Shown: positions 38,537 through 48,625 of the stretch, in pieces
Layout: the number at the start of each line of letters is the position of its first letter
Position numbering within the stretch: position 1 is the stretch's first letter
Assembly (NCBI RefSeq): GCF_003387375.1
Contig: NZ_QUNG01000004.1
Location: forward strand, 62,001 to 126,000
DNA: 64,000 nucleotides
Reading direction: 5' to 3'
Origin: Marinomonas pollencensis
GTDB taxonomy: Bacteria; Pseudomonadota; Gammaproteobacteria; Pseudomonadales; Marinomonadaceae
The notes under the pieces: generated by a model
The model's input: only the letters and a program-made list of their open reading frames with translations
Told to the model about the DNA's origin: nothing
The model's database searches: none
Program-made: the position numbers and the translations under genes

Positions 38537-41488
38537 ATGAAAACACTCTTTAAAGCATTGGTCAGCTCATTACTGTGCACACTTATTCTAAACGGGAACT
38601 TTGCTTTAGCAGACACACCAACTAGCCGCATCCTCACCCCACTCGATAAAGCCATCACAGACCACAACACCTACCGCCTAACAACACTAAAAAACGGCCT
38701 TAACATCATTCTGGTAAATGACCCGCATGCTGAACGCTTCGCGGCGTCAATGGCAGTAAATGTTGGCAGCTATCAAGACCCAAAAAACCAACAAGGGTTA
38801 GCTCACTTTTTAGAACACATGCTACTTTTAGGCAGCAAGAAATACCCGGAAGCCGGCAGCTACCAATCTTTCATCAGCCGCCACGGTGGCAGCTATAACG
38901 CTTACACCAGCATCAATTCCACCAATTTTTTCTTTGACGTAGAAGGCACTCACTATCGCGCTGCACTCGACCGCTTCTCTCAGCTTTTTATCGACCCCCT
39001 GCTTTCAGCAGACTCGGCACAGCGAGAGAAAAATGCCGTAAACGCCGAATACAAAGCAAAGTTCAATAGCCAGCGGCGCCGCTTAAACCAAGCCTTTAAA
39101 ACCCTATTCAACCCTGAGCACCCCCAGAGCCAATTTACTGTTGGTAGCCTAGATACACTTAAAGATCGCCCCGGCAACCCACTGCGAACGCAATTACTCA
39201 CGCTTTATAAAGAAAACTATGTGGCCAATAATATGGCTCTAGTCCTGATCGCAAATCTTCCCATTGCGCAGCTTGACGAACTGGCTACAAAATACTTTTC
39301 AGCAATCCCTTCAGGCAATGTAAAACCCAGACCTGAAGCATCAAGCTTATTGAAACCAGGCGCCCCTCAACTGCAATTCACACGACCTGAAATTGACAGC
39401 AACACTCTGTCTTTCTGCTACCAAATTGATAGCCAAGAAAAAAATTATCACACCACTCCAACTCGATACCTTTCTTATATTTTAGGCAATGAAAGCAAGG
39501 GCTCGCTCTACGCTAAACTAAAAGATGCAGGCTATATCAACAGCCTCAGCAGCAGCGTGTCTCCCGATTACCAACACAACGCACTGTTTTGCACCGACAT
39601 TCGCTTAACCAAGGAAGGCGTTCAGCACATCGATGATGTGGCTAAATCTTTCTTTGCAACCATAGAAACCATTAAGCTATCGCCAATCAACCCTATTTAT
39701 CTAAAAGAAGAAGTCACTCTTAGCCAGCTGACCTACGACTACCACAACTACATCCCCCCACAATCACTCGCTAAGCTACTTTCATCCAGAATGCTGTCAG
39801 TGCCACCGAAAGACGCCTTAAACAGCTTTAAAACCAGCCAAATGGCCAGCAACCAAGAGATCCAAGACATCCTGCAACAACTCACAGACAAAAACCTTGT
39901 CGTACAAGTTGCCAGTCCACACCCCTTACCAAAAAACTGGTCTAAAACCCCGATAAAATGGCAGCTAGAACCTTGGTATCAAAGCAAATACAGCAACAAC
40001 CAATTCAGTCAAACCTTTTTAAACATGGTGCATTACGCCACCAAAAGCGTGCACGTTACACTGCCTAAGAAGAACCCATTTATCCCAACCTCCTTTTCCA
40101 TGATTGATGAGCAAGATCAAAAACCACACATCATCTATCAGAAAAAAGACTTCACCTTTTGGCATAAAGCGGACGCCAGCTTCCAAAAACCTACCGCCAT
40201 TAACTTTTTATCTATTCGCTTTGACCAAGCCGCCAACACAGCTAAGAACAGCATACTCAACCACCTATGGACCCGCACAGTAAATGCCAGCATTAGTGAA
40301 TCTACCTACGAACCTTATATTGCAGGACTAGGCTACAGCCTTTATCCCCATTTAAATGGCATTTCCTTCAACACCACAGGCTATGCAGACAAACAGGGAG
40401 ACTACCTAATTTGGCTAGTGGATCAGCTGTTTTTATTTCGCCCCACACTACAAGATTTCCAGCGTGCAAAAGCCCAACTAAAACAAGATCTTGAAAACCA
40501 AAAAAGCCGACAAGCGTACCAAGGCGCCAACACCGCTCTGAACACCCTTATCACCAAGAACAGCTTTACAACCAAAGAACTCTTAGAAGCGCTCGACAAA
40601 AGCTCGATTGTCGACCTCCAAAAACACATTAAAAAAGCAAAAAGTCACTTTGATATTGTGGGTTACAGCACCGGAGACATATCAGAAAAGAACGCACTAA
40701 AACTCGCCAACACACTGCATGAGCGCGTTGCAAACAAACTGACTCCACACCTATCGACCAAGATAGAAACCAAACAACTTACAGCCCAAGCACGACTGGA
40801 GCACCGATTCCCTTCCATCAGCCAAGACAGCACCGTACTCTACGCACTGCTCGACACAGGCCCACAAGCGGAAAAAAAATCGGAATTCCAAGCCTCACTG
40901 CAAATGTCATACTTTGCCATTTTGTGCAATATTTTAAACAGTCGCTTTTACAATCAACTGCGCACTGAGCAGCAAATGGGCTATATAGTGGGCGTCCAAG
41001 ACCTAAGCACGCGCAACACACCGATCCTTGGCTTTGTCATTCAATCGCCAGACAAAGACACCACCACACTGGTTCACGCCATCGAAAACTTTATCAAAAC
41101 ACAAGCGGTATTATTGCAAACACTGCCTCAGTCAGATTTTCAGTATGCCAAAAACAACCTTATCAGCACACTAAGCAAGAAACCTAGAAATCTAGACGAT
41201 AACGCTTACGATGAATGGCACGAGATCGCCAAGCAAAAACAGAATTTCGACCATAAAAAACAAGCTGTTGAAGTAGCAAAAAGCATTACTCAGGCAGGTT
41301 TTATTGAATACATAAAGCAGAAAATTGAGAACGGTAATACAGCAAAAATTCTCATTCACAACAAGAAGTTAGATAAGCAATTAAAACAGAAGGGACATTG
41401 GGTTAAAGCACACCCGGAAGGCAACAACCTAATACTCAATAAAGCGCCCTCAAAAGAGCAAGTCGCTCAGGTATTAGCCACCGATTAG
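38537..41488 (+). CDS. Pitrilysin-like M16 zinc metalloprotease
   Basis: A 983-residue protein with a signal peptide (cleavage near ALA/DTP at ~27). The inverted zinc motif HxxEH is in GLAHFLEHMLLLGSKKYPE (~residues 91-96), with the downstream Glu in EKNAVNAEYKAK. Four M16 repeats fit its length, close to E. coli protease III (962 residues). Such periplasmic proteases degrade small polypeptides. A C-terminal substrate-binding motif is seen as RFYNQLRTEQQMGYIV. Its 3' end overlaps the convergent gene below by 15 bp. Confidence 0.92.
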   Translation: MKTLFKALVSSLLCTLILNGNFALADTPTSRILTPLDKAITDHNTYRLTTLKNGLNIILVNDPHAERFAASMAVNVGSYQDPKNQQGLAHFLEHMLLLGSKKYPEAGSYQSFISRHGGSYNAYTSINSTNFFFDVEGTHYRAALDRFSQLFIDPLLSADSAQREKNAVNAEYKAKFNSQRRRLNQAFKTLFNPEHPQSQFTVGSLDTLKDRPGNPLRTQLLTLYKENYVANNMALVLIANLPIAQLDELATKYFSAIPSGNVKPRPEASSLLKPGAPQLQFTRPEIDSNTLSFCYQIDSQEKNYHTTPTRYLSYILGNESKGSLYAKLKDAGYINSLSSSVSPDYQHNALFCTDIRLTKEGVQHIDDVAKSFFATIETIKLSPINPIYLKEEVTLSQLTYDYHNYIPPQSLAKLLSSRMLSVPPKDALNSFKTSQMASNQEIQDILQQLTDKNLVVQVASPHPLPKNWSKTPIKWQLEPWYQSKYSNNQFSQTFLNMVHYATKSVHVTLPKKNPFIPTSFSMIDEQDQKPHIIYQKKDFTFWHKADASFQKPTAINFLSIRFDQAANTAKNSILNHLWTRTVNASISESTYEPYIAGLGYSLYPHLNGISFNTTGYADKQGDYLIWLVDQLFLFRPTLQDFQRAKAQLKQDLENQKSRQAYQGANTALNTLITKNSFTTKELLEALDKSSIVDLQKHIKKAKSHFDIVGYSTGDISEKNALKLANTLHERVANKLTPHLSTKIETKQLTAQARLEHRFPSISQDSTVLYALLDTGPQAEKKSEFQASLQMSYFAILCNILNSRFYNQLRTEQQMGYIVGVQDLSTRNTPILGFVIQSPDKDTTTLVHAIENFIKTQAVLLQTLPQSDFQYAKNNLISTLSKKPRNLDDNAYDEWHEIAKQKQNFDHKKQAVEVAKSITQAGFIEYIKQKIENGNTAKILIHNKKLDKQLKQKGHWVKAHPEGNNLILNKAPSKEQVAQVLATD

Positions 41489-42040
41489 CTTTTCCAACTT
41501 AGCCTCTTGGCTAGCGTTAGGCGCCACCGCATTATTTGTAGCGCTACTATTGGGTGAGTTGGGTTTGATTTCGGAGAAATCGCCAGAATCAGGCATCACA
41601 TCTTGCGCAGAAGACGAATCACTTTGAGACTCTTCAAGCTTGTTTAACTGCTCACCAAACACCCCAATTTCCGGCATCATACGCAGACGCTTCTCTTGGA
41701 TATCATCCGGTATATGACCAGTAAAAAGCACAGTGAAAGGCGCCTCTTCGGTACGCTTATTCACTTCGTCATAAATGGCTTTTTCTCTTTTCGCAATCGC
41801 CTGCTCTTCAAGATAGGAACGGTCAGCCCCCGTCGCCGACACCACGACATTTGGCCCAAGCAATGACACCTTGCTTTTGTCTGCTGGGATTACCGCCACT
41901 TTATCTGGAGAGCTCAACACAACCTGATGACGACCATGAATCACTTGATTGCCGTAAATAATATCCACAGGCTGAATCTCAACGGTTTGAGCCTGAGCAA
42001 CAAAAGGCAATACCAACACAAACCCTGCCAACTTTTTCAT
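41474..42040 (-). CDS. Hypothetical exported protein
   Basis: A 188-residue protein with a clear signal peptide (MKKLAGFVLVLPFVAQAQ). The mature part begins TVEIQPVDIIYGNQVIHG, includes TVLFTGHIPDDIQEKRLRMM, and ends in a Ser/Asn/Pro/Ala-rich low-complexity tail before LEKLIGG. It is predicted to be periplasmic. I do not recognise the family. It converges with the protease gene, overlapping its 3' end by 15 bp, and lies upstream of fabV on the same strand order but separated from it by a terminator. Confidence 0.75.
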   Translation of the reverse strand: MKKLAGFVLVLPFVAQAQTVEIQPVDIIYGNQVIHGRHQVVLSSPDKVAVIPADKSKVSLLGPNVVVSATGADRSYLEEQAIAKREKAIYDEVNKRTEEAPFTVLFTGHIPDDIQEKRLRMMPEIGVFGEQLNKLEESQSDSSSAQDVMPDSGDFSEIKPNSPNSSATNNAVAPNASQEAKLEKLIGG

Positions 42041-42086
42041 AATCCCCCCAGAAGCTAAGCTTCTACTATAAGAGATAACGCACCAT

Positions 42087-42118
42087 TAAAAAAGGAGGCC
42101 AAGCAACACTCAGCCTCC
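42087..42118 (-). terminator. Intrinsic terminator downstream of fabV
   Basis: On the minus strand GGAGGC (42113-42118) and GCCTCC (42094-42099) pair around a 13-base loop, followed by TTTTTTAA. It lies 25 bp after the fabV stop and before the exported-protein gene. Confidence 0.8.
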
Positions 42119-42142
42119 TCTTATCATGAGTTTGTAAAATTA

Positions 42143-43345
42143 TTACAGGGTAATAACATCAAACTCAACCAAAGGGTTGGATTCTGCTTCGTAATCCACA
42201 CCTTCCACACCAAAACCAAACAACTTCAAGAACTCATCTTTGTAAAGCTGGTAGTCCGTTTCTGAGAATAAATTTTCATCGGTAATCGTTGGCCATAGGT
42301 CACGGCAAGCTTGCTGTACATCTTCACGCAACTCCCAATCATCCAAACGCAGGCGATTGGCATCATCAGCCAATTCGGCTGGATTATGGTTGTTGTATAA
42401 GCGCTCAGCGAACATGCGATATACTTGATCCATACAACCTTCATGCAGGCCTTTTTCGCGCATTACCTTAAACACCATAGCAAGGTACAAAGGCATAACA
42501 GGAATAGCCGACGATGCCTGGGTTACTACCGATTTAAGCACCGCAACGTTAGCGCCACCTTGTAAAGGTAACAACTGCTCATTGATGGCTGCAGAAGCGC
42601 GATCTAGATCTTCTTTTGCCTTACCCAATGCACCGTGCCAGTAAATTGGCCAAGTAATATCAGAGCCGATATAAGAGTAAGCAACAGTACGAACACCGTC
42701 AGCCAACACACCCGCCTCTTGCAAAGCAGACATCCATAGCTCCCAATCTTGACCACCCATTACTGTGGTAGTTGCCGCCACTTCTTCTTCAGTAGCAGGC
42801 TCAATTTCCGCTTCAATAATGACATCTTTATTGGTGTCAATCGCCGTTGAACGGTAAGGCTGGCCAATTGGTTTCAAAACAGAGCGTACAACTTCACCCG
42901 TTTCTGGCATTTTGCGCACTGGCGATGCCAATGAGTAAACAACCATGTCTATTTCACCAAGATCCTGCTTAATAAGCTCGATCACTTTTTCGCGCGCTTC
43001 ATTAGAGAAAGCGTCGCCATTGATGCTCTTGGCGTACAAACCTTCTTCTTTCGCCGCTTTATCAAAAGCCGCAGCATTGTACCAACCTGCCGTGCCTGTT
43101 TTCTTTTCTGTAGCAGGCTTTTCGAAGAAAACACCAATCGTTGCAGCACCAGAACCAAAGGCGGCAGCAATGCGAGAAGACAGGCCATAGCCACTAGAAG
43201 AACCAATAACCAACACTTTTTTAGGACCGTTCTCTATCTGGCCTTTCTGTTTTGTCAGAGCAATTTGATTTCTTACATTTTGCTCACACCCTACCGGGTG
43301 AGTGGTGGTACAAATAAATCCACGAATCTTTGGCTTAATGATCAT
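42143..43345 (-). CDS. fabV: Trans-2-enoyl-ACP/CoA reductase FabV
   Basis: A 400-residue enoyl reductase, the usual FabV length, much longer than FabI. Motifs: [19 protein letters not shown] at the start, the NADH motif [29 protein letters not shown] and the active site [24 protein letters not shown]. FabV completes the fatty acid elongation cycle and is naturally insensitive to triclosan. No fabI is in this window, so whether FabV is the only enoyl reductase is unknown. A terminator follows. Confidence 0.96.
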   Translation of the reverse strand: MIIKPKIRGFICTTTHPVGCEQNVRNQIALTKQKGQIENGPKKVLVIGSSSGYGLSSRIAAAFGSGAATIGVFFEKPATEKKTGTAGWYNAAAFDKAAKEEGLYAKSINGDAFSNEAREKVIELIKQDLGEIDMVVYSLASPVRKMPETGEVVRSVLKPIGQPYRSTAIDTNKDVIIEAEIEPATEEEVAATTTVMGGQDWELWMSALQEAGVLADGVRTVAYSYIGSDITWPIYWHGALGKAKEDLDRASAAINEQLLPLQGGANVAVLKSVVTQASSAIPVMPLYLAMVFKVMREKGLHEGCMDQVYRMFAERLYNNHNPAELADDANRLRLDDWELREDVQQACRDLWPTITDENLFSETDYQLYKDEFLKLFGFGVEGVDYEAESNPLVEFDVITL

Positions 43346-43510
43346 ATTATCTTCTCAACGTCATGTTTTGCTTACACCTCACCCGATCAAAAGCTGCTTT
43401 TATCAGGCAAGACAAATCTTCGCACAATGATACAATAGCTTATTCCATATGTCCTCGCTGACTTTCAATAAGCGGACATTCGTTCCCTATTTTCTGCAAA
43501 GAGACCCTCA

Positions 43511-44746
43511 ATGCATCTACTTGTGATTGGCTATGTATGGCCAGAGCCTAACTCTTCCGCGGCGGGCAGCCGCATGATGCAACTGCTACACACATTTCGC
43601 AGCGCAAATTGGCAAATCACCTTCGCCAGTCCAGCACAACAAACCGAGCACATGAGCAACCTCGATGAGCTCGGTATTGATTGTGATCAAATCACACTGA
43701 ATGACTCATCATTCGACGAATATGTAGCGGCACTGCACCCAGATGTAACCTTGTTTGATCGCTTTATGATGGAAGAGCAGTTTGGCTGGCGGGTAGAAAA
43801 ATACGCCCCTAACAGTCTGCGTGTTTTAAACACAGAGGACCTCCACTCATTAAGAGAAGCCCGTCACCAAGCACTGAAGCAAAAAAAAGCTTTTCAGCAA
43901 GAGGATCTATACAGTGATTTAGGCGTCCGGGAAATAGCAGCCATACATCGCTGCGACCTTACTTTAATGATTTCTGAATACGAGACAGCCTTGCTGGTAG
44001 ACGAGTTTTACGTCCCAGAATCCCATGTATTCCACCTTCCCTTTATGCTCGATCCCTCTGGTCATTATGGCCAGCTTCCAACATTTGAAGAACGCCAACA
44101 CTTCATTACCATAGGCAATTTCAGACACGCCCCGAATTGGGACGCCGTGCTATACCTTAAACAGCACATTTGGCCAAAGATACGCAAAAGATTGCCTCGC
44201 GCAGAACTACATATTTATGGCGCATACCCTCCGCCAAAAGCCACACAGCTGCACAATGAAAAAGAAGGCTTTTTAGTGAAAGGCTGGGCGAAAGACGCTC
44301 AAGAAGTGATGAAACATGCCAGACTTTGCTTAGCGCCGTTACGCTTTGGCGCCGGTATCAAAGGCAAACTGGTCGAAGCCATGCAAATGGGCACCCCTAG
44401 CATTACCAGCAAGATTGGCGCCGAAGCGATGCACGGTCACTTACCTTGGAATGGGGTCGTTAGCGATGACCCAGACACCTTTGTTGATGCCGCTGTGTCA
44501 CTTTATCAAGACCATGATAGCTGGCAATTAATGCAAGCCAACGGTTTTTCTATTCTTGATTCACGTTACGACAAAAGAGCATGGGAACCGAAGTTACTAA
44601 CCCGCATAGAGCGACAGCTGACCCTTAAAGACGCGTTAAGAAAAAAGCATTTTCTTGGCAAGATGCTCAGACACCATAGCTTAAAAAGCACACAATACAT
44701 GTCACAATGGATCGAACTGAAAAATAAAAAAGAAGAGGAGAAGTAA
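43511..44746 (+). CDS. GT4-like family glycosyltransferase
   Basis: A 411-residue, two-domain GT-B type protein. The N-terminus reads LLVIGYVWPEPNSSAAGSRM, a typical donor/acceptor cleft start. The C-terminal Rossmann domain has FITIGNFRHAPNWDAVLYL, ELHIYGAYPP, KGWAKDAQEVM and the family's LAPLRFGAGIKGKLVEAMQM with the conserved Glu. No membrane segment. Likely acts on a surface polysaccharide or glycoprotein, but donor and acceptor cannot be told. It stands alone, with no other polysaccharide genes nearby, and diverges from fabV. Confidence 0.85.
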   Translation: MHLLVIGYVWPEPNSSAAGSRMMQLLHTFRSANWQITFASPAQQTEHMSNLDELGIDCDQITLNDSSFDEYVAALHPDVTLFDRFMMEEQFGWRVEKYAPNSLRVLNTEDLHSLREARHQALKQKKAFQQEDLYSDLGVREIAAIHRCDLTLMISEYETALLVDEFYVPESHVFHLPFMLDPSGHYGQLPTFEERQHFITIGNFRHAPNWDAVLYLKQHIWPKIRKRLPRAELHIYGAYPPPKATQLHNEKEGFLVKGWAKDAQEVMKHARLCLAPLRFGAGIKGKLVEAMQMGTPSITSKIGAEAMHGHLPWNGVVSDDPDTFVDAAVSLYQDHDSWQLMQANGFSILDSRYDKRAWEPKLLTRIERQLTLKDALRKKHFLGKMLRHHSLKSTQYMSQWIELKNKKEEEK

Positions 44747-44794
44747 CCCTAAGACATTATCTAGACGAGCGCCAACAAATGACCAAAAAACGTA

Positions 44795-44995
44795 TCAGCT
44801 AACAAATTGACTGGCTTGTTCGCGCTCAGAAACCTTTACCAACACGTGACGTTGTTCTTCTGCTGACATTCGCCCCCAACTACTGATTTCTTTTCCAGTA
44901 CGGTAGCAACCAACACAAACATCATCATCGTTGAGCAAACATAAATTCACACATGGAGATTTAACGCTGGCTTTTTTCGTCGCTTTTGTTGACAT
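44795..44995 (-). CDS. DUF1289 family small Cys-rich protein
   Basis: The ATG at 44995 (MSTKATKKASVKSPCVNLC) is favoured over an upstream in-frame start at 45010, with GAGGG upstream. The 66-residue protein has the DUF1289 pattern SPCVNLCLLNDDDVCVGCYRTGKEISSW: four cysteines likely binding a metal. Function unknown; found widely in proteobacteria. Its 5' end overlaps the preceding Cys-rich gene by 35 bp. Confidence 0.82.
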   Translation of the reverse strand: MSTKATKKASVKSPCVNLCLLNDDDVCVGCYRTGKEISSWGRMSAEEQRHVLVKVSEREQASQFVS

Positions 44996-45152
44996 CAGCA
45001 GCACCCTCATTAGCTTCAGCAGTCGCTGATTTCATTGCTTTCTGCTCAGCATTCCATTCACGAAGTTCTTCGTAATAGGTATCCCAAACACATGGAGAAC
45101 ATTCACTCTCACAACATTCCCAATCTTCTGGAGGGGTTGGCCGTTCAGACAT
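44961..45152 (-). CDS. Oxidoreductase-like domain small Cys-rich protein
   Basis: A 63-residue protein with the short motif PPEDWECCESECSPCVWDTYYEELREW, which matches the 'oxidoreductase-like, N-terminal' family. The four closely spaced cysteines may bind metal or a cluster. The remaining ~25 residues are Ala/Glu/Lys-rich and probably disordered. It overlaps the DUF1289 gene by 35 bp, so the two small Cys-rich proteins are likely made together. Function unknown. Confidence 0.8.
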   Translation of the reverse strand: MSERPTPPEDWECCESECSPCVWDTYYEELREWNAEQKAMKSATAEANEGAADVNKSDEKSQR

Positions 45153-45204
45153 ATCATTACCTATAAAGCACGCATAAAGATGCGATTAAAACGTAAAATA
45201 CAGC

Positions 45205-45241
45205 GTGCTGCTTTTTACCACTAAGCAATAAAAAGCAGCAC
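45205..45241 (-). terminator. Bidirectional-type terminator after the yebC-like gene
   Basis: Perfect 12-bp arms GTGCTGCTTTTT (45205-45216) and AAAAAGCAGCAC (45230-45241) around a 13-base loop. It lies 18 bp after the YebC-like stop and before the small Cys-rich genes. The U-run is inside the stem on both strands. Confidence 0.7.
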
Positions 45242-45259
45242 AATAACACTTACTATCAA

Positions 45260-45976
45260 TTAAAATTCAGCGTTATGATAAACACGTTGGACATCGTCCA
45301 GATCATTTAAAAGGTCAAGAAAACGTTCAAACTGCTCAACATCTTCCCCTTCAATTGTCGTCATATTTTGTGCAACAAATTGAATTTCATCCACATCAAA
45401 TTCGATCTCGCCAAAGGCCTCCAACAAGGCTGCTTTCGCTTTACCGTATTCAGTATTGGGGGCAAATACCGTTACCTTGCCATCTTCAAGCTCGATATCA
45501 GTCACGTCCACATCAGCCATCATTAGCGCTTCTAACACAGCTTCTTCATCAGTGCCATCAAACACAAAAATGGCACTGTGATCAAACATGTGGCTCACAC
45601 TGCCTTGACCACCAATTTTGCACTTCACCTTGTTAAAACAAGTACGAACATCACCGAAAGTTCGATTTGGGTTATCAGACAAACAATCTACAATAACCAT
45701 GGTGTTACCTGGGCCAAAACCCTCATAACGTGCTGTGTCGAAGTCTTCTCCGCCACCACCTTTCGCCTTATCAATCGCTTTATCAATTACATGGGTTGGC
45801 ACCTGATCTTTTTTCGCTCTGTCAATCATCGAGCGCAGTGCCAAGTTACCATTTGGGTCGATACCACCGGATTTTGCACAGACATAAATCTCACGGCCGT
45901 ATTTACTATAAACCTTGGCTTTTTGATCAGACGTTTTTGCCATGGACTCTTTGCGGTTTTGAAAGGCTCTGCCCAT
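45260..45976 (-). CDS. YebC/PmpR (TACO1) family protein, YeeN-type
   Basis: A 238-residue protein with the family's N-terminus [20 protein letters not shown], followed by [40 protein letters not shown] and the C-terminal [12 protein letters not shown]. The sequence at the start and VYHN end fit the YeeN branch rather than classic YebC. Members are described as transcription regulators and, more recently, as ribosome-associated factors that help with difficult peptides such as polyproline. No partner genes nearby indicate which role applies. Confidence 0.93.
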   Translation of the reverse strand: MGRAFQNRKESMAKTSDQKAKVYSKYGREIYVCAKSGGIDPNGNLALRSMIDRAKKDQVPTHVIDKAIDKAKGGGGEDFDTARYEGFGPGNTMVIVDCLSDNPNRTFGDVRTCFNKVKCKIGGQGSVSHMFDHSAIFVFDGTDEEAVLEALMMADVDVTDIELEDGKVTVFAPNTEYGKAKAALLEAFGEIEFDVDEIQFVAQNMTTIEGEDVEQFERFLDLLNDLDDVQRVYHNAEF

Positions 45977-46019
45977 TACATTTTCCTATTCTACGGGTTC
46001 TTAAAAGGCAGATTCTAAC

Positions 46020-46205
46020 GTGAAGGACAAAAAGAAGGAACTGCTAGAGAGAGATTCCTCCTTTAAAACCAATTTAGACTATTCCTCCCAATACATGAGA
46101 GCGCCGAAAAACCTCGAACCAATCCAACCAGACAAAGATAATGACAATGCAACAGGGACGGCATTCCCCATTACCTCAGCCACAAATTTCAAAAAACTTG
46201 GTTAG
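46020..46205 (+). CDS. Possible small hypothetical protein (61 aa)
   Basis: GTG-start reading frame of 61 codons in the divergent gap between the YebC-like gene and the sensor kinase gene. The product is hydrophilic and Lys/Asp/Asn-rich (KDKKKELLERDSSFKTNLDY), with no motif. AAAGG lies about 12 bases upstream, a poor spacing. It could be a real small gene or chance; I keep it at low confidence. Confidence 0.35.
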   Translation: MKDKKKELLERDSSFKTNLDYSSQYMRAPKNLEPIQPDKDNDNATGTAFPITSATNFKKLG

Positions 46206-46485
46206 CACATAACCCGCAAGAATTTCGCAAATAAAATGGCAGGTCGCGTTTTATCCATTAAAATGCTTATATTCTCGGTATAAAAGAGGCAAAAGCGGCC
46301 TGTAAAAACAAGTTCCTCATTGTTTACACCGCAGCCAAGTAGCTAACATTATTGATAAAACAGTATGATAAACATTCTATAACACGGCTTTATATCTTAT
46401 TCTTGGCGGTGTTATTCTAGCCAATAGATTGAGACTCTCGACAATCGCATGAGTCTACCTACAACAGGATCTCTTTTATTCCACT

Positions 46486-47892
46486 ATGAGAATTACCAAG
46501 AAATTCAAAATACGCCATAAACTGTTTGCCATTTTTGTACTTAGTAACATTCTAGTTATTGTTTCTATGTGGCAGGTTTTTCAATGGAGTTTTGACCGTG
46601 GCTTTGTGTCTTATGCTACAGAACGAGATCGTGACTTCTTAGAGCAAATGGCCAATAGAACGGCCAACCTCTATATCTATTACGATGATTGGTATTTCTT
46701 AATCCAAGAAAGCCAAATGGAAAAAGATTGGCATAAAGAGCGCTTAGAAAACCTAAGAGATCTCGTGCCGCCACCAAGCACTCCAAACTTGGATCTCATT
46801 TATCCTTCTCAATACTATCGCCAGCGTTTTTTGCTCTTTGATAAAGACCAAAAAAGCATCATCGGCGACGTACCGTTTGATAAGGCAGAAACGCATGCGG
46901 TGATCGTCAACAAAAAAGTCGTCGGTTATATTGGCTTGAGTTCAATGCGCGCCTTGGTACAAGACCAAACTTTGCGCTTTGTACGCCAACAGGGTGAAGC
47001 CTTTTTATTAATATCTGCCTTTATGCTCGCCATTGCCGCACTACTCACATGGCCGTTAGCACAATGGTTAAGCCGCCCTCTTTGCACCGTTCGCGAAGCA
47101 ACACGCAAACTTGCAAAAGGACACTTTGATACGCGCATTAAAATCCATGGCTCAGATGAGCTGGCCGATTTGGGTAACGATTTTAACCACCTTGCGATTA
47201 CCCTTGAAAATACCCGTGAATCTAGAAAGCGCTGGGTGGCAGATACCGCTCATGAATTGCGTACGCCGGTTGCCATTTTACGTGGTGAAATAGAGGCCAT
47301 GCAGGACGGCATCATTAAGGTAACACCAGAAAGCCTCTCTTCTTTGCAACAAGAGACAATACATATTACGCGTCTAATTGATGACTTAAACCAGTTATCC
47401 ATGCATGATGTAGGCAACTTGAACTATGAAATGGAAGACGCGGATTTAAATGAAATCCTAGAACAAACCGTCCAATCCATGACATTACGCTATAAAGAAG
47501 CCGGTCTTGATGTGGAGCTTGATATTATCAAGAAAGCCCCGATCATAATTAACGGCGATACAGACAGATTGCACCAGCTTTTTGCTAACTTAATGAATAA
47601 CTCATTAAAATACACAAATGCACCCGGAAAACTTAGTATAGTATTATCAAGAGAAGACGATACTGCCGTTGTGTTATTTGAAGACACTCCACCAGGAGTT
47701 AATGAGGAAGAGAAGAATCGAATTTTCGAACAGTTCTATCGTGTCGAGAACTCACGCAACAGAGCGACAGGTGGCCGCGGCCTAGGCCTAGCAATCTGCA
47801 CCAATATTGTCGATGGCCATCAGGGTAACATTAGCGCCTATCACTCGCCACAGGGTGGTTTAGGAATAAGAATAGAATTCCCTTTAAATTAA
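46486..47892 (+). CDS. BaeS-like sensor histidine kinase
   Basis: A 468-residue membrane kinase. A membrane segment at ~13-31 is followed by a periplasmic part of ~140 residues (ERDRDFLEQMANRTANLYIYYDDW, CHASE4-like), a second membrane segment at ~166-188, HAMP (LSRPLCTVREATRKLAKG), the H-box TAHELRTPVAIL with the phosphoacceptor His, N-box ANLMNNSLKYT and G-box RGLGLAI. In BaeS, envelope stress triggers phosphotransfer to BaeR. The response regulator gene follows by 18 bp. The start has a poorly spaced AGGA only. Confidence 0.92.
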   Translation: MRITKKFKIRHKLFAIFVLSNILVIVSMWQVFQWSFDRGFVSYATERDRDFLEQMANRTANLYIYYDDWYFLIQESQMEKDWHKERLENLRDLVPPPSTPNLDLIYPSQYYRQRFLLFDKDQKSIIGDVPFDKAETHAVIVNKKVVGYIGLSSMRALVQDQTLRFVRQQGEAFLLISAFMLAIAALLTWPLAQWLSRPLCTVREATRKLAKGHFDTRIKIHGSDELADLGNDFNHLAITLENTRESRKRWVADTAHELRTPVAILRGEIEAMQDGIIKVTPESLSSLQQETIHITRLIDDLNQLSMHDVGNLNYEMEDADLNEILEQTVQSMTLRYKEAGLDVELDIIKKAPIIINGDTDRLHQLFANLMNNSLKYTNAPGKLSIVLSREDDTAVVLFEDTPPGVNEEEKNRIFEQFYRVENSRNRATGGRGLGLAICTNIVDGHQGNISAYHSPQGGLGIRIEFPLN

Positions 47893-47910
47893 TATGGAAC
47901 AAAAAGCATT

Positions 47911-48588
47911 ATGAGCAAAATACTAATTGTTGAAGACGAACCAAAATTAGCTGAGTTAGTCGGCGCTTACCTAGACCAAGCGGGTTATGAAAACCACCAT
48001 ATTGATCGTGGCGATCAAGCAGTAGACTATGTGAAAAACAATCACGTAGATCTTATCCTTTTAGACCTTATGTTACCTGGGTTAGACGGCATCGAAATTT
48101 GCAAGCAAGTGCGTCAATTTAGTGGCATTCCAATTATTATGGTAACGGCCAAAGCAGAAGAAATTGACCGTCTTATTGGTCTAGAAATGGGTGCAGATGA
48201 TTACGTATGTAAGCCATTTAGCCCTCGCGAAATTGTTGCTCGCGTGAAAGCAAATCTACGCCGTGTTGAACTGGATCAAACCGAATCTCCACGTACGGAT
48301 GGCTTTGACCTAGACGTTGACCGTCTACGCGCTACTTATAAAGGTGAACTTATCGACCTAACAACCGTTGAGTTCCAATTACTACAATTGCTTATCAAAG
48401 AGCCGGGCCGTGTGTTTGGCCGCGACCTTATTATGAAAAGCATTTATGCAGACAGCCGCGTCGTCAGTGATCGCACAATTGACAGCCACATTAAAAAGCT
48501 GCGTAAGAAAATCTCAGCCGTTGCTCCTGAACTGAATGTCATTCATTCTGTTTACGGTGCAGGTTACCGATTCGAAAACAACGATTAA
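47911..48588 (+). CDS. OmpR/BaeR-like response regulator
   Basis: A 225-residue regulator. The receiver domain (1-115) has acidic EDE near the start, the phosphoacceptor Asp in LILLDLMLPGLDG, MVTAKAEE with the switch Thr, and YVCKPF with the conserved Lys. A winged-helix DNA-binding domain follows (VEFQLLQLLIKEPGRVFGRD, SDRTIDSHIKKLRKKI, YGAGYRF). It is most like BaeR, which controls envelope-stress and efflux genes. It pairs with the kinase gene just upstream. Confidence 0.93.
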   Translation: MSKILIVEDEPKLAELVGAYLDQAGYENHHIDRGDQAVDYVKNNHVDLILLDLMLPGLDGIEICKQVRQFSGIPIIMVTAKAEEIDRLIGLEMGADDYVCKPFSPREIVARVKANLRRVELDQTESPRTDGFDLDVDRLRATYKGELIDLTTVEFQLLQLLIKEPGRVFGRDLIMKSIYADSRVVSDRTIDSHIKKLRKKISAVAPELNVIHSVYGAGYRFENND

Positions 48589-48625
48589 TAGATAATCTAA
48601 ATCCATTTAATCATAAGGAATGACG

